Shown here piece after piece: positions 52,493 through 62,094 of a DNA stretch of 64,000 bases (position 1 is its first letter; the number at the start of each line of letters is the position of its first letter). Under the pieces are notes generated by a model, which was not told the DNA's origin, did no database searches, and saw nothing but the letters and a program-made list of their open reading frames with translations. This stretch comes from Plantactinospora soyae. Its GTDB lineage: Bacteria > Actinomycetota > Actinomycetes > Mycobacteriales > Micromonosporaceae. Position numbers and translations under genes: made by a program. Where the stretch lies: positions 8,122,001 through 8,186,000 of the forward strand of contig NZ_JADBEB010000001.1 in NCBI RefSeq assembly GCF_014874095.1, written 5' to 3'.

Positions 52493-53272
52493 TCATCCAT
52501 CTCTTGTCGCCGCGTCAAGGGCCGCCGCCGTCCCGGTCGTGGTGGGCTCGGCGGGCCGGCCGCCGAGATAGAGCTCGCCGAGCTGCGGGTCGGCCAGCAG
52601 TTCCGCCGCCGGCCCGGAGATGTGTACGCGTCCGAGGTCGAGCACGCAGCCGAGGTCGGCGGTCTGCAACGCGCGCCGGGCGTTCTGCTCCACCAGCAGC
52701 ACTGCGGTGCCGGCGTCACGCATCCGCACGACCTGCTCGAAGACCGTGCTCGTCGCCTTCGGGTCCAGCCCCATCGACGGCTCGTCGAGGAGTACGACCT
52801 TCGGATCGACCATCAGCGACCGGGCGAACTCGACCTGCTTCTGCTGACCGCCGGAGAGCAACCCGGCCAGCGTCCGCCACCGGTCGGCGACCACCGGAAA
52901 GAGGTCCCGGACGAACGCCGTACGCTCGGCCACCACCGCCTTGTCCCGGATGGTGTACCCGCCGAGCAGCACGTTCTCGGCCACCGTCATCTCGCGGAAG
53001 ACGCTGTGCCCCTGGAGGACGTGCGCGACACCGGCGGCGAGCATCCGTTGCGGCCCCTGGCCGGTCACGTCGACACCACCGACGAGGATCCGGCCGGACC
53101 GGGGTTTCAGCAGTCCGCTGGCGACCTTGAGCACGGTCGACTTGCCGGCGCCGTTCGGGCCCACCAGGCAGACGATGGTTCCGGGCTCGACCGAGACGGA
53201 GAGCCCGCGCAGCACCGGGGCGGCCCGGCCGTAACCGGCCTGGATGTCGACAAGTTCGATCTCAGACGCCAA
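52493..53272 (-). CDS. ABC transporter ATPase, LivF-type
   Basis: A 259-aa ATP-binding subunit. Motifs are Walker A GPNGAGKST, signature LSGGQQKQ, Walker B VVLLDEPSMGLDP and LLVEQNAR. The start is TTG 53272, overlapping the livG stop by 11 bp, since no ATG or GTG lies before the conserved IELVDIQAGYG strand. It is last of five genes (binding protein, LivH, LivM, LivG, LivF), a complete importer under the LacI-type regulator at 57439. Confidence 0.92.
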   Translation of the reverse strand: MASEIELVDIQAGYGRAAPVLRGLSVSVEPGTIVCLVGPNGAGKSTVLKVASGLLKPRSGRILVGGVDVTGQGPQRMLAAGVAHVLQGHSVFREMTVAENVLLGGYTIRDKAVVAERTAFVRDLFPVVADRWRTLAGLLSGGQQKQVEFARSLMVDPKVVLLDEPSMGLDPKATSTVFEQVVRMRDAGTAVLLVEQNARRALQTADLGCVLDLGRVHISGPAAELLADPQLGELYLGGRPAEPTTTGTAAALDAATRDG

Positions 53273-54032
53273 GGTAGGCCCCCAGTACCCGCTCGTCGGA
53301 CCGGATCACCGACGGCGGCCCCTCGGCGATCGGTCGGCCCCGGTCGAACACCACGATGTGGTCGCTGATGCTCATCACCAGCTCCATGTTGTGCTCGACG
53401 ATGATGAAGGTCCGGCCCTCGGCGTTGAGCTCGCGGACCAGTGCGCCGATCCGGTCCAGGAGTGCCGGGTTGACGCCGCCGGCCGGCTCGTCGAGCAGCA
53501 CCGTGTCCGGGTCGCTCATCAACACCCCGGCGAGTTCCAGCAGCTTCTGCTGCCCCCACGACATGTTCCGGGCCTCGACGTCGGCCAGGTGCTCGATGCC
53601 GAGCCGGGTCAGCCAACCCCGGGCCCGGTCCACCTCCGCACCGCGCCGGGCGCCCCGCAACTGCGACCAGGGCCCGCCGGTCCGGGCCGCCGCGAGCACG
53701 TTGTCCAGCGCCGACATCCGGGGAAAGACCCGACAGAGCTGGAAGGTACGCCCGACGCCGGCCCGCGCGATCGCGTGCGGCGCCTTCCGGGTGATGTCCC
53801 GGCCCCGGTACGACGTGTGACCGCTGTCCGGCCGGATCATTCCGGTGACGCAGTTGAAGAAGGTCGTCTTGCCGGACCCGTTCGGGCCGATCAGCGCGTT
53901 GACCCGGCCGTGCTGGAACGACACGGTCGCCGCGTCGAGCGCCACCACGCCGCCGAACGCCTTCGTCAGCCCGTCCGTCTCCAGGCTCCGTACCCCGGTC
54001 GTGGCGTCGCCGGAGTCCCCCACCCCGGTCAT
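53262..54032 (-). CDS. ABC transporter ATPase, LivG-type
   Basis: A 256-aa ATP-binding subunit with Walker A GPNGSGKTTFFN, signature MSWGQQKLLELAG, Walker B VLLDEPAGGVNP and switch His in IIVEHNMELVM. The longer central insert and EHNME motif mark LivG. ATG 54032 overlaps the livM stop (ATGA), so translation is coupled. Confidence 0.92.
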   Translation of the reverse strand: MTGVGDSGDATTGVRSLETDGLTKAFGGVVALDAATVSFQHGRVNALIGPNGSGKTTFFNCVTGMIRPDSGHTSYRGRDITRKAPHAIARAGVGRTFQLCRVFPRMSALDNVLAAARTGGPWSQLRGARRGAEVDRARGWLTRLGIEHLADVEARNMSWGQQKLLELAGVLMSDPDTVLLDEPAGGVNPALLDRIGALVRELNAEGRTFIIVEHNMELVMSISDHIVVFDRGRPIAEGPPSVIRSDERVLGAYLGV

Positions 54033-55210
54033 GCCGTCGTCCCGGTGCGTTCGCCCATCGGGGTGTCCTCCGTCGACTGTGCCGGGGGTCCGCCGCCGTC
54101 GCGATCCCGCAGCTGCGCGGCGGTGACCTCGCGGATCGAACTCTGGGTCGGCCGGAGGAACCGGTTGAACAGCGTGCCGATCGCCGGCAGGATCCCGTCC
54201 GGCATGAACATCACGACCAGGGCGAGCAGGACTCCGGTCGCGACCAGGTGCAGCGGGCTGTTGCCGAACTCCACCTTGAAGTATTCGAGCGCGATGCCGA
54301 CCACGAGCGCCCCGACCAGCGGGCCGAACAGGTTCCGCACGCCGCCGAGCAGCGCCATCAGCACCATGTAGGCGCCGGTCAGGATGGAGAACTGGAAGAC
54401 CGGGTCGAGGTCGCCGAACCAGAGCGCGTACAGGCCGCCGGCCAGTCCGGTGAAGCCGGCCGAGACAACGAACACCACCAGCTTGGCGGCGAAGGTCGCG
54501 GTGCCGAGCGACTCCGCCTTGTCCTCGTCCTCCCGGATCGCCTTGAGCCCGAGGCCGAAGCGCGACCGGTCGATCAGCCACCAGGCGAGCAGGGCGACGG
54601 CGAGCAGCGCCGCGAACAGGTAGAAGAAGACCCGGTGGTGCTCCGGACGGAGCAGGCCCGGGAACGGGCGCGGCACGACGAGACCGCGTGACCCGCCGGT
54701 GAACGACGCCCAGCTCTGGAAGACCAGCAGCAGGATCAGGACCAGCGCGATCGACACGATGACGAACGAGGCGCCCCGGACCCGCAGCGCGGCGAAGCCG
54801 ATCGGCACCGCGAGCGCCGCCACCAGCAGGGCGGCGGCGGCCAGCGCGACGAAGCTGGGCAGGCCGGCCTTGACCACGAACAGGCCGGTGGCGTACCCGC
54901 CGAGGCCGGCGAGCGCGCCGTGGCCGAGCGAGATGTAGCCGGTGAATCCGCCGACGAAGTTCCACGACGTCGACAGCACCGCGTAGTTCAGCACGACGAT
55001 GCCGGCCGACAGGATGTACGGATTGGGGGCCAGGGCCGGGAACGACAGTACCGCCGCGGCGAGGACCAGGATCGCGACCGCCTGGAGCAGCCGACCGAGC
55101 CGGGCCGGGCCGCGTGCCGCCGGCGGAACCGGTGACGGTACGGCCGACGCGGGGGCTCCCGCACCCGTGGACGTCGCGGTCGCTGTCGGTGACTCAGAAG
55201 CGCTGGGCAA
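54029..55210 (-). CDS. ABC transporter permease, LivM-type
   Basis: A permease of up to 393 aa. After a Pro/Ala-rich cytoplasmic start it shows TSWNFVGGFTGYISLGHGALAGLGGYATG, here cited from position about 82, and the cytoplasmic contact loop FGLGLKAIREDEDKAESLG. About nine hydrophobic segments; a hydrophilic C-terminal tail of about 40 residues. The apparent start is TTG 55210, 17 bp inside livH; it has no clear ribosome site, so a slightly different start is possible. Confidence 0.88.
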   Translation of the reverse strand: MPSASESPTATATSTGAGAPASAVPSPVPPAARGPARLGRLLQAVAILVLAAAVLSFPALAPNPYILSAGIVVLNYAVLSTSWNFVGGFTGYISLGHGALAGLGGYATGLFVVKAGLPSFVALAAAALLVAALAVPIGFAALRVRGASFVIVSIALVLILLLVFQSWASFTGGSRGLVVPRPFPGLLRPEHHRVFFYLFAALLAVALLAWWLIDRSRFGLGLKAIREDEDKAESLGTATFAAKLVVFVVSAGFTGLAGGLYALWFGDLDPVFQFSILTGAYMVLMALLGGVRNLFGPLVGALVVGIALEYFKVEFGNSPLHLVATGVLLALVVMFMPDGILPAIGTLFNRFLRPTQSSIREVTAAQLRDRDGGGPPAQSTEDTPMGERTGTTA

Positions 55211-56081
55211 GCCGACCTCCGAAGAATCCCTGGGGCCGGAACGCCAGCGTCGCGAAGAGCGCGAGGTAGAAGATCGTCTGCGCCCAGGTCGTACCCATCG
55301 GGATCTGCAACAGGCTCTGCATCAGCCCGAGCAGCATCGCGGCGATCGCGGCGCCCGGTACGCTGCCGAGCCCGCCGACCACGATGATCGCCATCAGCGG
55401 CCCGATCCAGTGCCAGTGCAGCGACGGATAGATGGTGGTGTCCAGCGCCAGTGCCGTACCCCCGACGGCGGCGGTGGCCAGCCCGAGGCCGAAGCCGAAG
55501 CCGGCGACCCGGTCGGTGTCGATCCCGACGAGCCGGGCGGCGTCCGGGTGCTGGATCGTCGCCCGTAGCGCCCAGCCGAACGTCGTCTTCTTCATCAGCA
55601 GGTAGAGCGTCAGCAGCGCGACGCCGGCCAGCGCGAACGCGATCAGCTTGACCACCGCGATCCGGGCGCCGAATAGGCCGAAGCTCGCGGTGCCGTAGCC
55701 GAGTTGGATCCGCCGCTGGGTACCGGTGAAGGCGTATCCCAGGAGTCCCTCGATGACCACCGCGATCGCGAAGGTGAGCAGCACCGACATCATGGTGAGG
55801 GTCACCGGCCGCAGCCGGGCGAGCAGCAGTCGTTGCAGCACCACCCCCACGCCGAAGAAGAGCGGCACGGTGACGATCATCGACAGCAGCGGGTCGACGC
55901 CGAGCCTGGCGTGGGACCACCAGGCGAGGTAGGCGGCGAGGATGAGGAACGCCGAGTGGGCGATCATCACCACCCGCATGATGCCGAAGTAGAGCGTCAG
56001 GCCCGCCGCCAGGAGGGCGTAGAGCCCTCCCAGCAGCAGGCCCAGGATGACGCTCTGGAAGAGCAGGGCGCCGGACGGCAT
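55194..56081 (-). CDS. ABC transporter permease, LivH-type
   Basis: A 295-aa permease with eight transmembrane segments; GLLLGGLYALLAAGLTLYFG opening, and the loop TTFGWALRATIQHPDAARLVG that contacts the ATPase. ATG 56081 lies 9 bp after the binding-protein stop. This is the first permease of the importer operon. Confidence 0.92.
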   Translation of the reverse strand: MPSGALLFQSVILGLLLGGLYALLAAGLTLYFGIMRVVMIAHSAFLILAAYLAWWSHARLGVDPLLSMIVTVPLFFGVGVVLQRLLLARLRPVTLTMMSVLLTFAIAVVIEGLLGYAFTGTQRRIQLGYGTASFGLFGARIAVVKLIAFALAGVALLTLYLLMKKTTFGWALRATIQHPDAARLVGIDTDRVAGFGFGLGLATAAVGGTALALDTTIYPSLHWHWIGPLMAIIVVGGLGSVPGAAIAAMLLGLMQSLLQIPMGTTWAQTIFYLALFATLAFRPQGFFGGRLAQRF

Positions 56082-56090
56082 CGCGCTACC

Positions 56091-57314
56091 TCACCAGGCC
56101 GGCTTCGGGTAGACGATGTCGGTCTCCTTCGCCTCGGCCGGCAGGACGATCTGGATCTGTCCACCGACCCATTGCTGGATCATGTGCGCGCCCTGCGGCT
56201 TGCCGGTGGCGTCCCAGGTGAGCGGTCCGACCACGGTCTCGACCTTGTTGCCCCGGACCCAGTCGACCAGTTTCTTCTGGCATTCACCCTGCTCGGCGCA
56301 GCCGGCGGCGGTGACGGCTGCGGCGACGACCTGACCCGTGGTGTACGCGTTCGCCTCGTCCTCCTCCGGCGCCGAGCCGAACTGCGCGGTGTACTTCTCG
56401 ACGAACTCGACATTGCTCGGGTACGGCGCCTTCTGGGTGTAGCCGGTCGGCGAGAGGATGCCCTCGGTCTTGTTGCCGATCGCGGCGGCGAACTCCGGGC
56501 TGGTCGGCGCGGTCGAGAACGCGGCGAGTTTGGGCTGGTACCTGAGCTGTTGCAGGGCGACGATCAGGTTCACGCCGTCCTGGTACTGCGAGCCGCCCAC
56601 CACCATGTCGGCCTTGGAGGACGCGATCTTCGCCGCGATGCTGCCGAAGTCGGTGGTGTTCGGCGGGTAGACCTCGTCGACGACGGTACGGACCCCGCCC
56701 GCCTCGAGCTTCGCCTTGAGCCCGTACGCGGTGCCCTGGGCGAACGGGTCGTCCATCGCCGCGTACGCCACCGTGGTCGGACGCTGGCCGGGCGGCAGCG
56801 CCAGGAGGTATTCGGCGAGGTGGTTGTAGTGGTCGTTGGCCACGGCCGGAGCCGCGTAGAACAGGTTCTTGAAGCCCTGTTGGAAGACCTCGTTCGCCGC
56901 GCCGGCCGGCTCGACGAACAACATGCCGTACTCCTCGGCGACCCGGGCCGCCGGAACGACGAGGCGGGTCGAGAACGGCCCCACCACGATGTCCACGTTG
57001 TCCTTGCCGATCAACTGTTCGTAGTCGGCGACGACCCGGTCCGCATTGGACTGGTCGTCGAGGATCTTCAGCTCGATCTGCCGGCCGAGGAGCCCACCCT
57101 TGTCGTTGGTGATCTTCGCCCAGGCCTCGTAGCCCCGCTGTACGCCCTTGCCGGGCTCGGAGAAGTCTCCGGTCAGCGGCAGCGAGATCCCGACGACGAT
57201 CGGATCGTCGGTGGAGCCCGATCCGCCGTCGTCGCCACTACATCCGGCCAGCGCGAGTGCTACCACCGCGCCGAAGGCCGTTGCCCATCGCGTGCGTATC
57301 GCTCGGGATGTCAT
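56091..57314 (-). CDS. ABC importer substrate-binding lipoprotein, LivK/amide-binding type
   Basis: A 407-aa lipoprotein with lipobox LALAGC (Cys25) that captures substrate outside the membrane. It has a type-I binding fold: GISLPLTGDFSEPGKGVQRG, VDIVVGPFSTRLVVPAARVAEE region, PPNTTDFGSIAAKI, and two cysteines at CAEQGEC. The fold is shared by amino acid, amide, urea and sugar-acid binders, so substrate is uncertain. LacI-type control suggests a carbohydrate-related or plant-derived compound. It starts 26 bp from the 28-bp palindrome upstream. Confidence 0.88.
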   Translation of the reverse strand: MTSRAIRTRWATAFGAVVALALAGCSGDDGGSGSTDDPIVVGISLPLTGDFSEPGKGVQRGYEAWAKITNDKGGLLGRQIELKILDDQSNADRVVADYEQLIGKDNVDIVVGPFSTRLVVPAARVAEEYGMLFVEPAGAANEVFQQGFKNLFYAAPAVANDHYNHLAEYLLALPPGQRPTTVAYAAMDDPFAQGTAYGLKAKLEAGGVRTVVDEVYPPNTTDFGSIAAKIASSKADMVVGGSQYQDGVNLIVALQQLRYQPKLAAFSTAPTSPEFAAAIGNKTEGILSPTGYTQKAPYPSNVEFVEKYTAQFGSAPEEDEANAYTTGQVVAAAVTAAGCAEQGECQKKLVDWVRGNKVETVVGPLTWDATGKPQGAHMIQQWVGGQIQIVLPAEAKETDIVYPKPAW

Positions 57315-57339
57315 CGCTGACGCTCCTCTGCCCCAGGTA

Positions 57340-57367
57340 ACGAAAGCGCTTACGTAAGCGCTTTCGT
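57340..57367. promoter_or_regulatory. 28-bp perfect palindromic LacI-type operator
   Basis: A perfect 28-bp palindrome centred between 57353 and 57354. Each arm carries GAAAGCGCTTAC or its complement, so it holds two LacI-family cores of the GAAAGCGCTTTC kind. It lies between the divergent binding-protein gene (start 57314) and the lacI-type gene (start 57439), well placed to repress both. Confidence 0.85.
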
Positions 57368-57438
57368 ACCTTAGGCTGTGGCCTGCGTCACTGGCAATAG
57401 TTAGGACAACGGTCGTTCATGTTCACCGGGAGTTACCG

Positions 57439-58470
57439 ATGCCCAAACCTGGCCCCAGGCTGCGCCTGGTCGACGTCGCCGAGCGGGCCGGTGTGTCGCT
57501 GGCGACCGCGTCCCGGGCGCTCGCCGGCCGGGAGGGGGTCAGCGAGGAGGTCGCGAACCGGGTACGTCAGGTCTCGCAGGAACTCGGCTACGTCGCCAAC
57601 CCGTACGCCCGGACCCTGGCCGGTGGCGCCAGCTCGACCGTGGGACTCGTCGTCCACCAGGTCGACGACCCGTACTTCTCCGAGATCGCCGGTGGGGTCA
57701 TCCAGGTCGCCGGCGAACAGGGCCTACTGGTGCAGATCTGCCACTCGGGCCGCGACCCCGACTACGAACTGCGGCAACTGCGGCACCTCATCGCCCAGCG
57801 GGTCGGGATCATCCTGATCGCCGGCTCCGGGTACGCCGACCCACGGGTCGAGGCACCGGCCAGGCACGAACTGTCGGCGTACCAGAGCCTCGGCGGTCGG
57901 GTCGCGGTCATCGGCCGGCACTTCCTCGGCGTCGACGCCGTACTGCCCGACAACACCGCTGGCGGACGCGCCCTCGGCGAGCACCTGCTCGGGCTGGGAC
58001 ACCGGCGGATCGCGATCGCGTCGGCCACCGGCGGGCTCACCACCGTCCTCGACCGGCTGGCCGGAGTGGCGGAGGCGCTGCAGCGGCACGGGCTGGCGAT
58101 CGAGGACCTGCCGGTCGTACGGACCGACTTCACCCGCGACGGCGGCCGGATCGCCGCCGAGCAGATCCTGCGGGAGCACCCCGACACCACCGCGATCATC
58201 GCGTTGAACGACTCGATGGCGATCGGGGTGCTCTCGACGCTGCGGGCGCACCGGGTCGGCGTACCGGATCGGATCTCGGTGGTCGGCTTCAACGACGTCT
58301 CGGTGGCCGCCGACCTCGCGCCGAGCCTGACGACGGTCCGGCTGCCGATGACGGACATGGGCCGGATGGTGCTGGACCTGGCGCTCAAGCCACGCTCGAA
58401 GCGACCCCGGCGCAGGTCCACCGGGCACGCCCTGGTGGTACGCGACTCGACCGGCCCGGTGCCCTCGTGA
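57439..58470 (+). CDS. LacI-family transcriptional regulator
   Basis: A 343-aa repressor. The N-terminal helix-turn-helix and hinge are clear (RLVDVAERAGVSLATASRAL, then NRVRQVSQELGYVANPYART). The periplasmic-binding-type ligand domain follows from about residue 65 (STVGLVVHQVDDPYFSEIAG, ALNDSMAIGVL). ATG 57439. It is divergent from the Liv-type importer, with a 28-bp palindrome between them that it most likely binds, so induction by the imported compound is expected. Confidence 0.92.
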   Translation: MPKPGPRLRLVDVAERAGVSLATASRALAGREGVSEEVANRVRQVSQELGYVANPYARTLAGGASSTVGLVVHQVDDPYFSEIAGGVIQVAGEQGLLVQICHSGRDPDYELRQLRHLIAQRVGIILIAGSGYADPRVEAPARHELSAYQSLGGRVAVIGRHFLGVDAVLPDNTAGGRALGEHLLGLGHRRIAIASATGGLTTVLDRLAGVAEALQRHGLAIEDLPVVRTDFTRDGGRIAAEQILREHPDTTAIIALNDSMAIGVLSTLRAHRVGVPDRISVVGFNDVSVAADLAPSLTTVRLPMTDMGRMVLDLALKPRSKRPRRRSTGHALVVRDSTGPVPS

Positions 58471-58552
58471 TCGCGGCGCTCACGACCGGACCCGACGCGC
58501 GTTCCGCGCAACGTGCCTCGTGGAGGGGGCCTTCAACGTCGGCCGGAGGACC

Positions 58553-59026
58553 TCAGTCGCCGGGCGAGAACTCGACACCCTGGACGTACTCCATCGCCCT
58601 GGTGAACCCGGGGTCGCTCAGCCGCTGACCCATCTCCTCCTCGGTGGGCTCCGCCACCCGCTGGTGGATCCACCACAGGTTGCCGAACGGGTCGCGGAAA
58701 CGGCTGACCCGGTCGCCCCAGAAGAGCTCGGTCGGCTCGGTGACGACGGTCGCGCCACGCTCGACGGCCCGGCGCAGCACCTCGGCGTCGTCGCCGACGT
58801 AGAGGCGCAGGAAGGCGGGCGTCTCCGGCCACTGGGGCTTGTCGAACATCATCACCACCGAATCCCCGATCCGGACCTCGGCGTGGCCGATCACCCCGCC
58901 CACCTCCATCCGGGCCAGCTCGGTGGCGTCGAACACGCCGACGACGAAGTCGATCAACGCACCCGTCCTTCCCGGCGAGATCATCCAGGGGGTCACGGTG
59001 TGGTAGCCGTCGGGAACAACCTTCAT
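58553..59026 (-). CDS. VOC-superfamily (PhnB/glyoxalase-like) protein
   Basis: A 157-aa protein with two beta-alpha-beta-beta-beta repeats typical of VOC proteins: YHTVTPWMISPGRTGALIDF opening, AEVRIGDSVVMMFD, and FRDPFGNLWWIHQRV near the end. This PhnB-like class is usually uncharacterised and may bind a metal. ATG 59026. It is divergent from the WYL regulator by 104 bp, a common arrangement in actinobacteria where the regulator controls the VOC gene. Confidence 0.85.
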   Translation of the reverse strand: MKVVPDGYHTVTPWMISPGRTGALIDFVVGVFDATELARMEVGGVIGHAEVRIGDSVVMMFDKPQWPETPAFLRLYVGDDAEVLRRAVERGATVVTEPTELFWGDRVSRFRDPFGNLWWIHQRVAEPTEEEMGQRLSDPGFTRAMEYVQGVEFSPGD

Positions 59027-59130
59027 CGATCCGTCTCCTCATTCCGGTGCAGCGTCTCCACACCCAGATGAACGACGTTAGACCCGAACTAGGCCGGTAC
59101 CTGTCCTAGATCGTGCGCCATCATGGGAGC

Positions 59131-60111
59131 ATGCGCGACACGCCGGCCCGCCTGCTACGACTGCTCTCCCTGCTGCAGACGCCCCGGGAGTGGCCCGGCA
59201 GCGAGCTGGCCGAGCGTCTCGAGGTGAGCCCACGGACGGTGCGCCGCGACGTCGACCGGCTGCGGGAACTCGGCTACCCGGTCCAGGCCAGCCTGGGCGT
59301 ACAGGGCGGCTACCGGCTGGTCGCGGGCAAGGCGATGCCACCGCTGCTGCTCGACGACGAGGAGGCGGTGGCGATCGCGGTCGGCCTGCGCGCCGCGGCC
59401 CGGCAGCCGGTTGCCGGGATCGCCGAGGCCTCGCTGCGGGCCCTCGCCAAACTCCAGCAGGTGCTGCCGCCGCGGCTGGGCCGGCACGTCCGCACCCTCA
59501 GCGCGGCCACCGTGTCGTCGCCGGCGGCGGCGGTGCCGCTGGTCGACCCGACCCAGCTCATCGTCCTCGCGGCAGCGGCCGCGGCACACGAGCGGGTCCG
59601 CTTCGACTACCGCGCCGGTGACGGCGCCGCCAGCCGGCGGCTCGTCGAACCGCACCGGCTGGTCCTGGTGGACCGTCGCTGGTACGTCGTCGCCCACGAC
59701 AACGAGCGCGACGACTGGCGCACGTTCCGGGTCGACCGGATCGAAAACGCCAAAACAACAGGGGTACGGGTACCGCACCGCGAACTGCCAGCCGACGACG
59801 CCTCCGCGTTCGTGACCACCCGGCTCTACGGCCTGGTGCCGGTCTTCCGGGCGGTGGCGACACTGGCGATGCCAGCCGAGCAGGCCGCCGCCCGACTGGG
59901 TGATTACGCGGGGAAGTTGGCGCCACTGGACGACACGTCGTGCCGGTGGCACAGCCCGGAGGACACCCTCGACTGGCTCGCCTTCCGGCTCACGCTGCTC
60001 GATTGCGACTTCACCGTCCACGAGCCGCCGGAGCTGATCGAACATCTACGTCGACTCGGCCTCCGGATCACCCGAGCCGTGGCTCCCGACGACGGAGGAA
60101 TCCGGAAATGA
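59131..60111 (+). CDS. HTH-WYL transcriptional regulator
   Basis: A 326-aa regulator with an N-terminal HTH_11 domain (RLLRLLSLLQTPREWPGSEL, then LEVSPRTVRRDVDRLRELGYPV), a WYL ligand-binding domain (about 135-235; RWYVVAHDNERDDWRTFRVDR) and a C-terminal WCX domain. ATG 59131 gives the usual MRDTPARLL opening; ATG 59113 has no better ribosome site. Probably controls the divergent VOC gene and itself. Confidence 0.88.
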   Translation: MRDTPARLLRLLSLLQTPREWPGSELAERLEVSPRTVRRDVDRLRELGYPVQASLGVQGGYRLVAGKAMPPLLLDDEEAVAIAVGLRAAARQPVAGIAEASLRALAKLQQVLPPRLGRHVRTLSAATVSSPAAAVPLVDPTQLIVLAAAAAAHERVRFDYRAGDGAASRRLVEPHRLVLVDRRWYVVAHDNERDDWRTFRVDRIENAKTTGVRVPHRELPADDASAFVTTRLYGLVPVFRAVATLAMPAEQAAARLGDYAGKLAPLDDTSCRWHSPEDTLDWLAFRLTLLDCDFTVHEPPELIEHLRRLGLRITRAVAPDDGGIRK

Positions 60112-60199
60112 CGATGTCGGCGATCCGGACGGTGGCCGGCGGCCCTCCGCGAGCCCGAGTGGGCGGCCGGAGCCGACCACCCGGGTGACATCACGGTGA

Positions 60200-61906
60200 T
60201 CAGGTCAACTCGAGGTAGTCCAGTTCGGCGTAGCCGGTGCCGCCGGAGAAGTTCGGTGAACCCTTGGCGAGCCGGATCACGTTGTACCCCGCCCGCAGGC
60301 TCACGCTCACGCTCACCGTGGCGCCGAACTGCCCCCACGCGGCGGTGGGCGGATAGCTGACGCTCGACCACGCACCCCCGTTGAACGCCAGGCCCTGGGT
60401 CGCGGTGGCCCCGGTGGCGTTGGCGTACCCGATCCGCATCGTGTACGACCTGGCCGTCGGCACGTTGACGACGAAGTCGAGGTAGCTGGCGGTGCGCGGG
60501 TCGCCGGTGTTGTCGATCTGCCCGACGTACGCCCCGGCGGAGGCGCTGGAGCTGCCGAACCGGTTGGCCCGGAAGATCGACGCGTTCTCCGCCTCGTACC
60601 GCTGCTGGTAGCTGGGCACGCCGCTGGTGGGCTGGATCCGCACGTGATAGGCGCTGGTGGCGGACATGTTCGGAATGGCGATGGTGAGCTCGCCATTGCT
60701 GACCGTCGCCGTCGTGTCGCTGATCGTCGTCGGCGCGGAGACGGCGGTGAACCGGCCGGACGCCGGGGTCGACTCCACCCGTACCGAGACGCTGCTGCCG
60801 AAGCTGCCGAGTCCGGTGACGCGCACACTGTTGGTGCCGGACTCGGCGCCGAGGACGACGTCGAGGACCCGCCGGGTCGGATCGACCGAGGCGAAGCCGT
60901 CCAGCCCGGTCTGGGCCCTCGGGTTGGTCACCACCATGTTGCCGGCCATGTCGCCGTACCACTTGTACAGCCACCAGCTACCGGTCGGCTGGTTGTTGAC
61001 GGTCAGGCCGTTGACGGTGCCGTACTCGTACCAGAAGGCCCGGTGGGCGTTGTCGATGCCGCCGCGCTCGAACTTGGCGACGTAGCTGGCCACCGGCCCG
61101 GGCTGGTCGATCTCGGTCGGGGTGGCGTACTCGTTGATCGAGATGCGCCGGGGGCTGATCCCGAGCGACGCCTCCAACGCCCGGTAGTTGGCGATGTCTC
61201 CGGCGATCCTGGCCGCGCCCTCCAGCTCGTGCCAGCAGATGATGTCCGGCAGCGCGTTGTTGTCCCTGGCATAGGTCAGGAACGAGCGCATCCAGGACTC
61301 GTTGTAGACGGCGGTGCTCGGCCCGACGATCGGGGTCAGGGTGTCGCGGGCCCGGACCCGCTGGAAGGTACGGACCCAGCCGGCGTTGAAGGCGCCCGCG
61401 GCCGAGGTGTTCCAGGTCCAGTCGGGCTCGTTCCACAGCTCCCAACCGGTGACGTTGCTGGTGCCGGTCGCGGCCAGCCGCGCGTTGACCTGCGCGTCCA
61501 CCTTGGCCAGCCAGTCGTTCCAGCTCACCCACCGGTACGGGAAGTCCGGATAGATGTCGGGCATCCGGATGTACTCGGCAGCGCCGACCCGGGTCGCCTG
61601 CGGCGCCACCAGCAACGAGTCGCCGCCCGGCGGCTGGCCGTTGGGCCGCTGCCCCACCCCGGGGGCCGGTTGGGTGAGGGTGTTCATCTTGATCGGAAGA
61701 AGCATGGCGTCGGACGGTCTGTTGTTCTCGGCCAGCGCGTAGAGTCCACCGGCCGCGAGATGGCTGACCGGCCGGAACGGGGAGCCGGCGTTGACCACCA
61801 GGGTCGAGTTCGCCGCGCTCGCCTGGGGGGCGAGGCCGACCACCGAGAGCGTGGTGGCGGCCACCAGGGCGGCGGCCAGGGCTGAGCTGAACCTCTTTCG
61901 TTGCAC
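60200..61906 (-). CDS. Exported GH39-like (clan A) glycosidase with C-terminal CBM35-like domain
   Basis: A 568-aa secreted enzyme with a Sec signal to about residue 32 (VGLAPQASA). The catalytic TIM barrel covers about 40-330, with the clan-A pair Glu160 (GWELWNEPDW, acid/base) and Glu259 (ISINEYATP, nucleophile). A beta-sandwich follows (about 335-430). The C-terminal module (about 435-568; QRYEAENASIFRANR, AELDYLELT) is a CBM35/CBM6-type galactose/uronate binder. GTG 61906 with GAGGTAG upstream. It neighbours a GH127 gene, so a role in plant arabinan or arabinogalactan breakdown is likely. Exact specificity is unclear. Confidence 0.8.
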   Translation of the reverse strand: MQRKRFSSALAAALVAATTLSVVGLAPQASAANSTLVVNAGSPFRPVSHLAAGGLYALAENNRPSDAMLLPIKMNTLTQPAPGVGQRPNGQPPGGDSLLVAPQATRVGAAEYIRMPDIYPDFPYRWVSWNDWLAKVDAQVNARLAATGTSNVTGWELWNEPDWTWNTSAAGAFNAGWVRTFQRVRARDTLTPIVGPSTAVYNESWMRSFLTYARDNNALPDIICWHELEGAARIAGDIANYRALEASLGISPRRISINEYATPTEIDQPGPVASYVAKFERGGIDNAHRAFWYEYGTVNGLTVNNQPTGSWWLYKWYGDMAGNMVVTNPRAQTGLDGFASVDPTRRVLDVVLGAESGTNSVRVTGLGSFGSSVSVRVESTPASGRFTAVSAPTTISDTTATVSNGELTIAIPNMSATSAYHVRIQPTSGVPSYQQRYEAENASIFRANRFGSSSASAGAYVGQIDNTGDPRTASYLDFVVNVPTARSYTMRIGYANATGATATQGLAFNGGAWSSVSYPPTAAWGQFGATVSVSVSLRAGYNVIRLAKGSPNFSGGTGYAELDYLELT

Positions 61907-62094
61907 TGTCTACCTCGCATCGAGGAGGGGGCCGGGACGGGCCCTTGGGTGGCAGAGCGGGGACTACTCCGTGCGGTGGGGACAGCCTGGGCGGACGGGA
62001 GGTACGGCGTACCCGGGACGGCAGGCGCCCGGCGGACCCCGACAGCGGCACGACCGGCCCGGGCGGCGCGCCCCCGGTCCGTCGGGTCGCCGTT

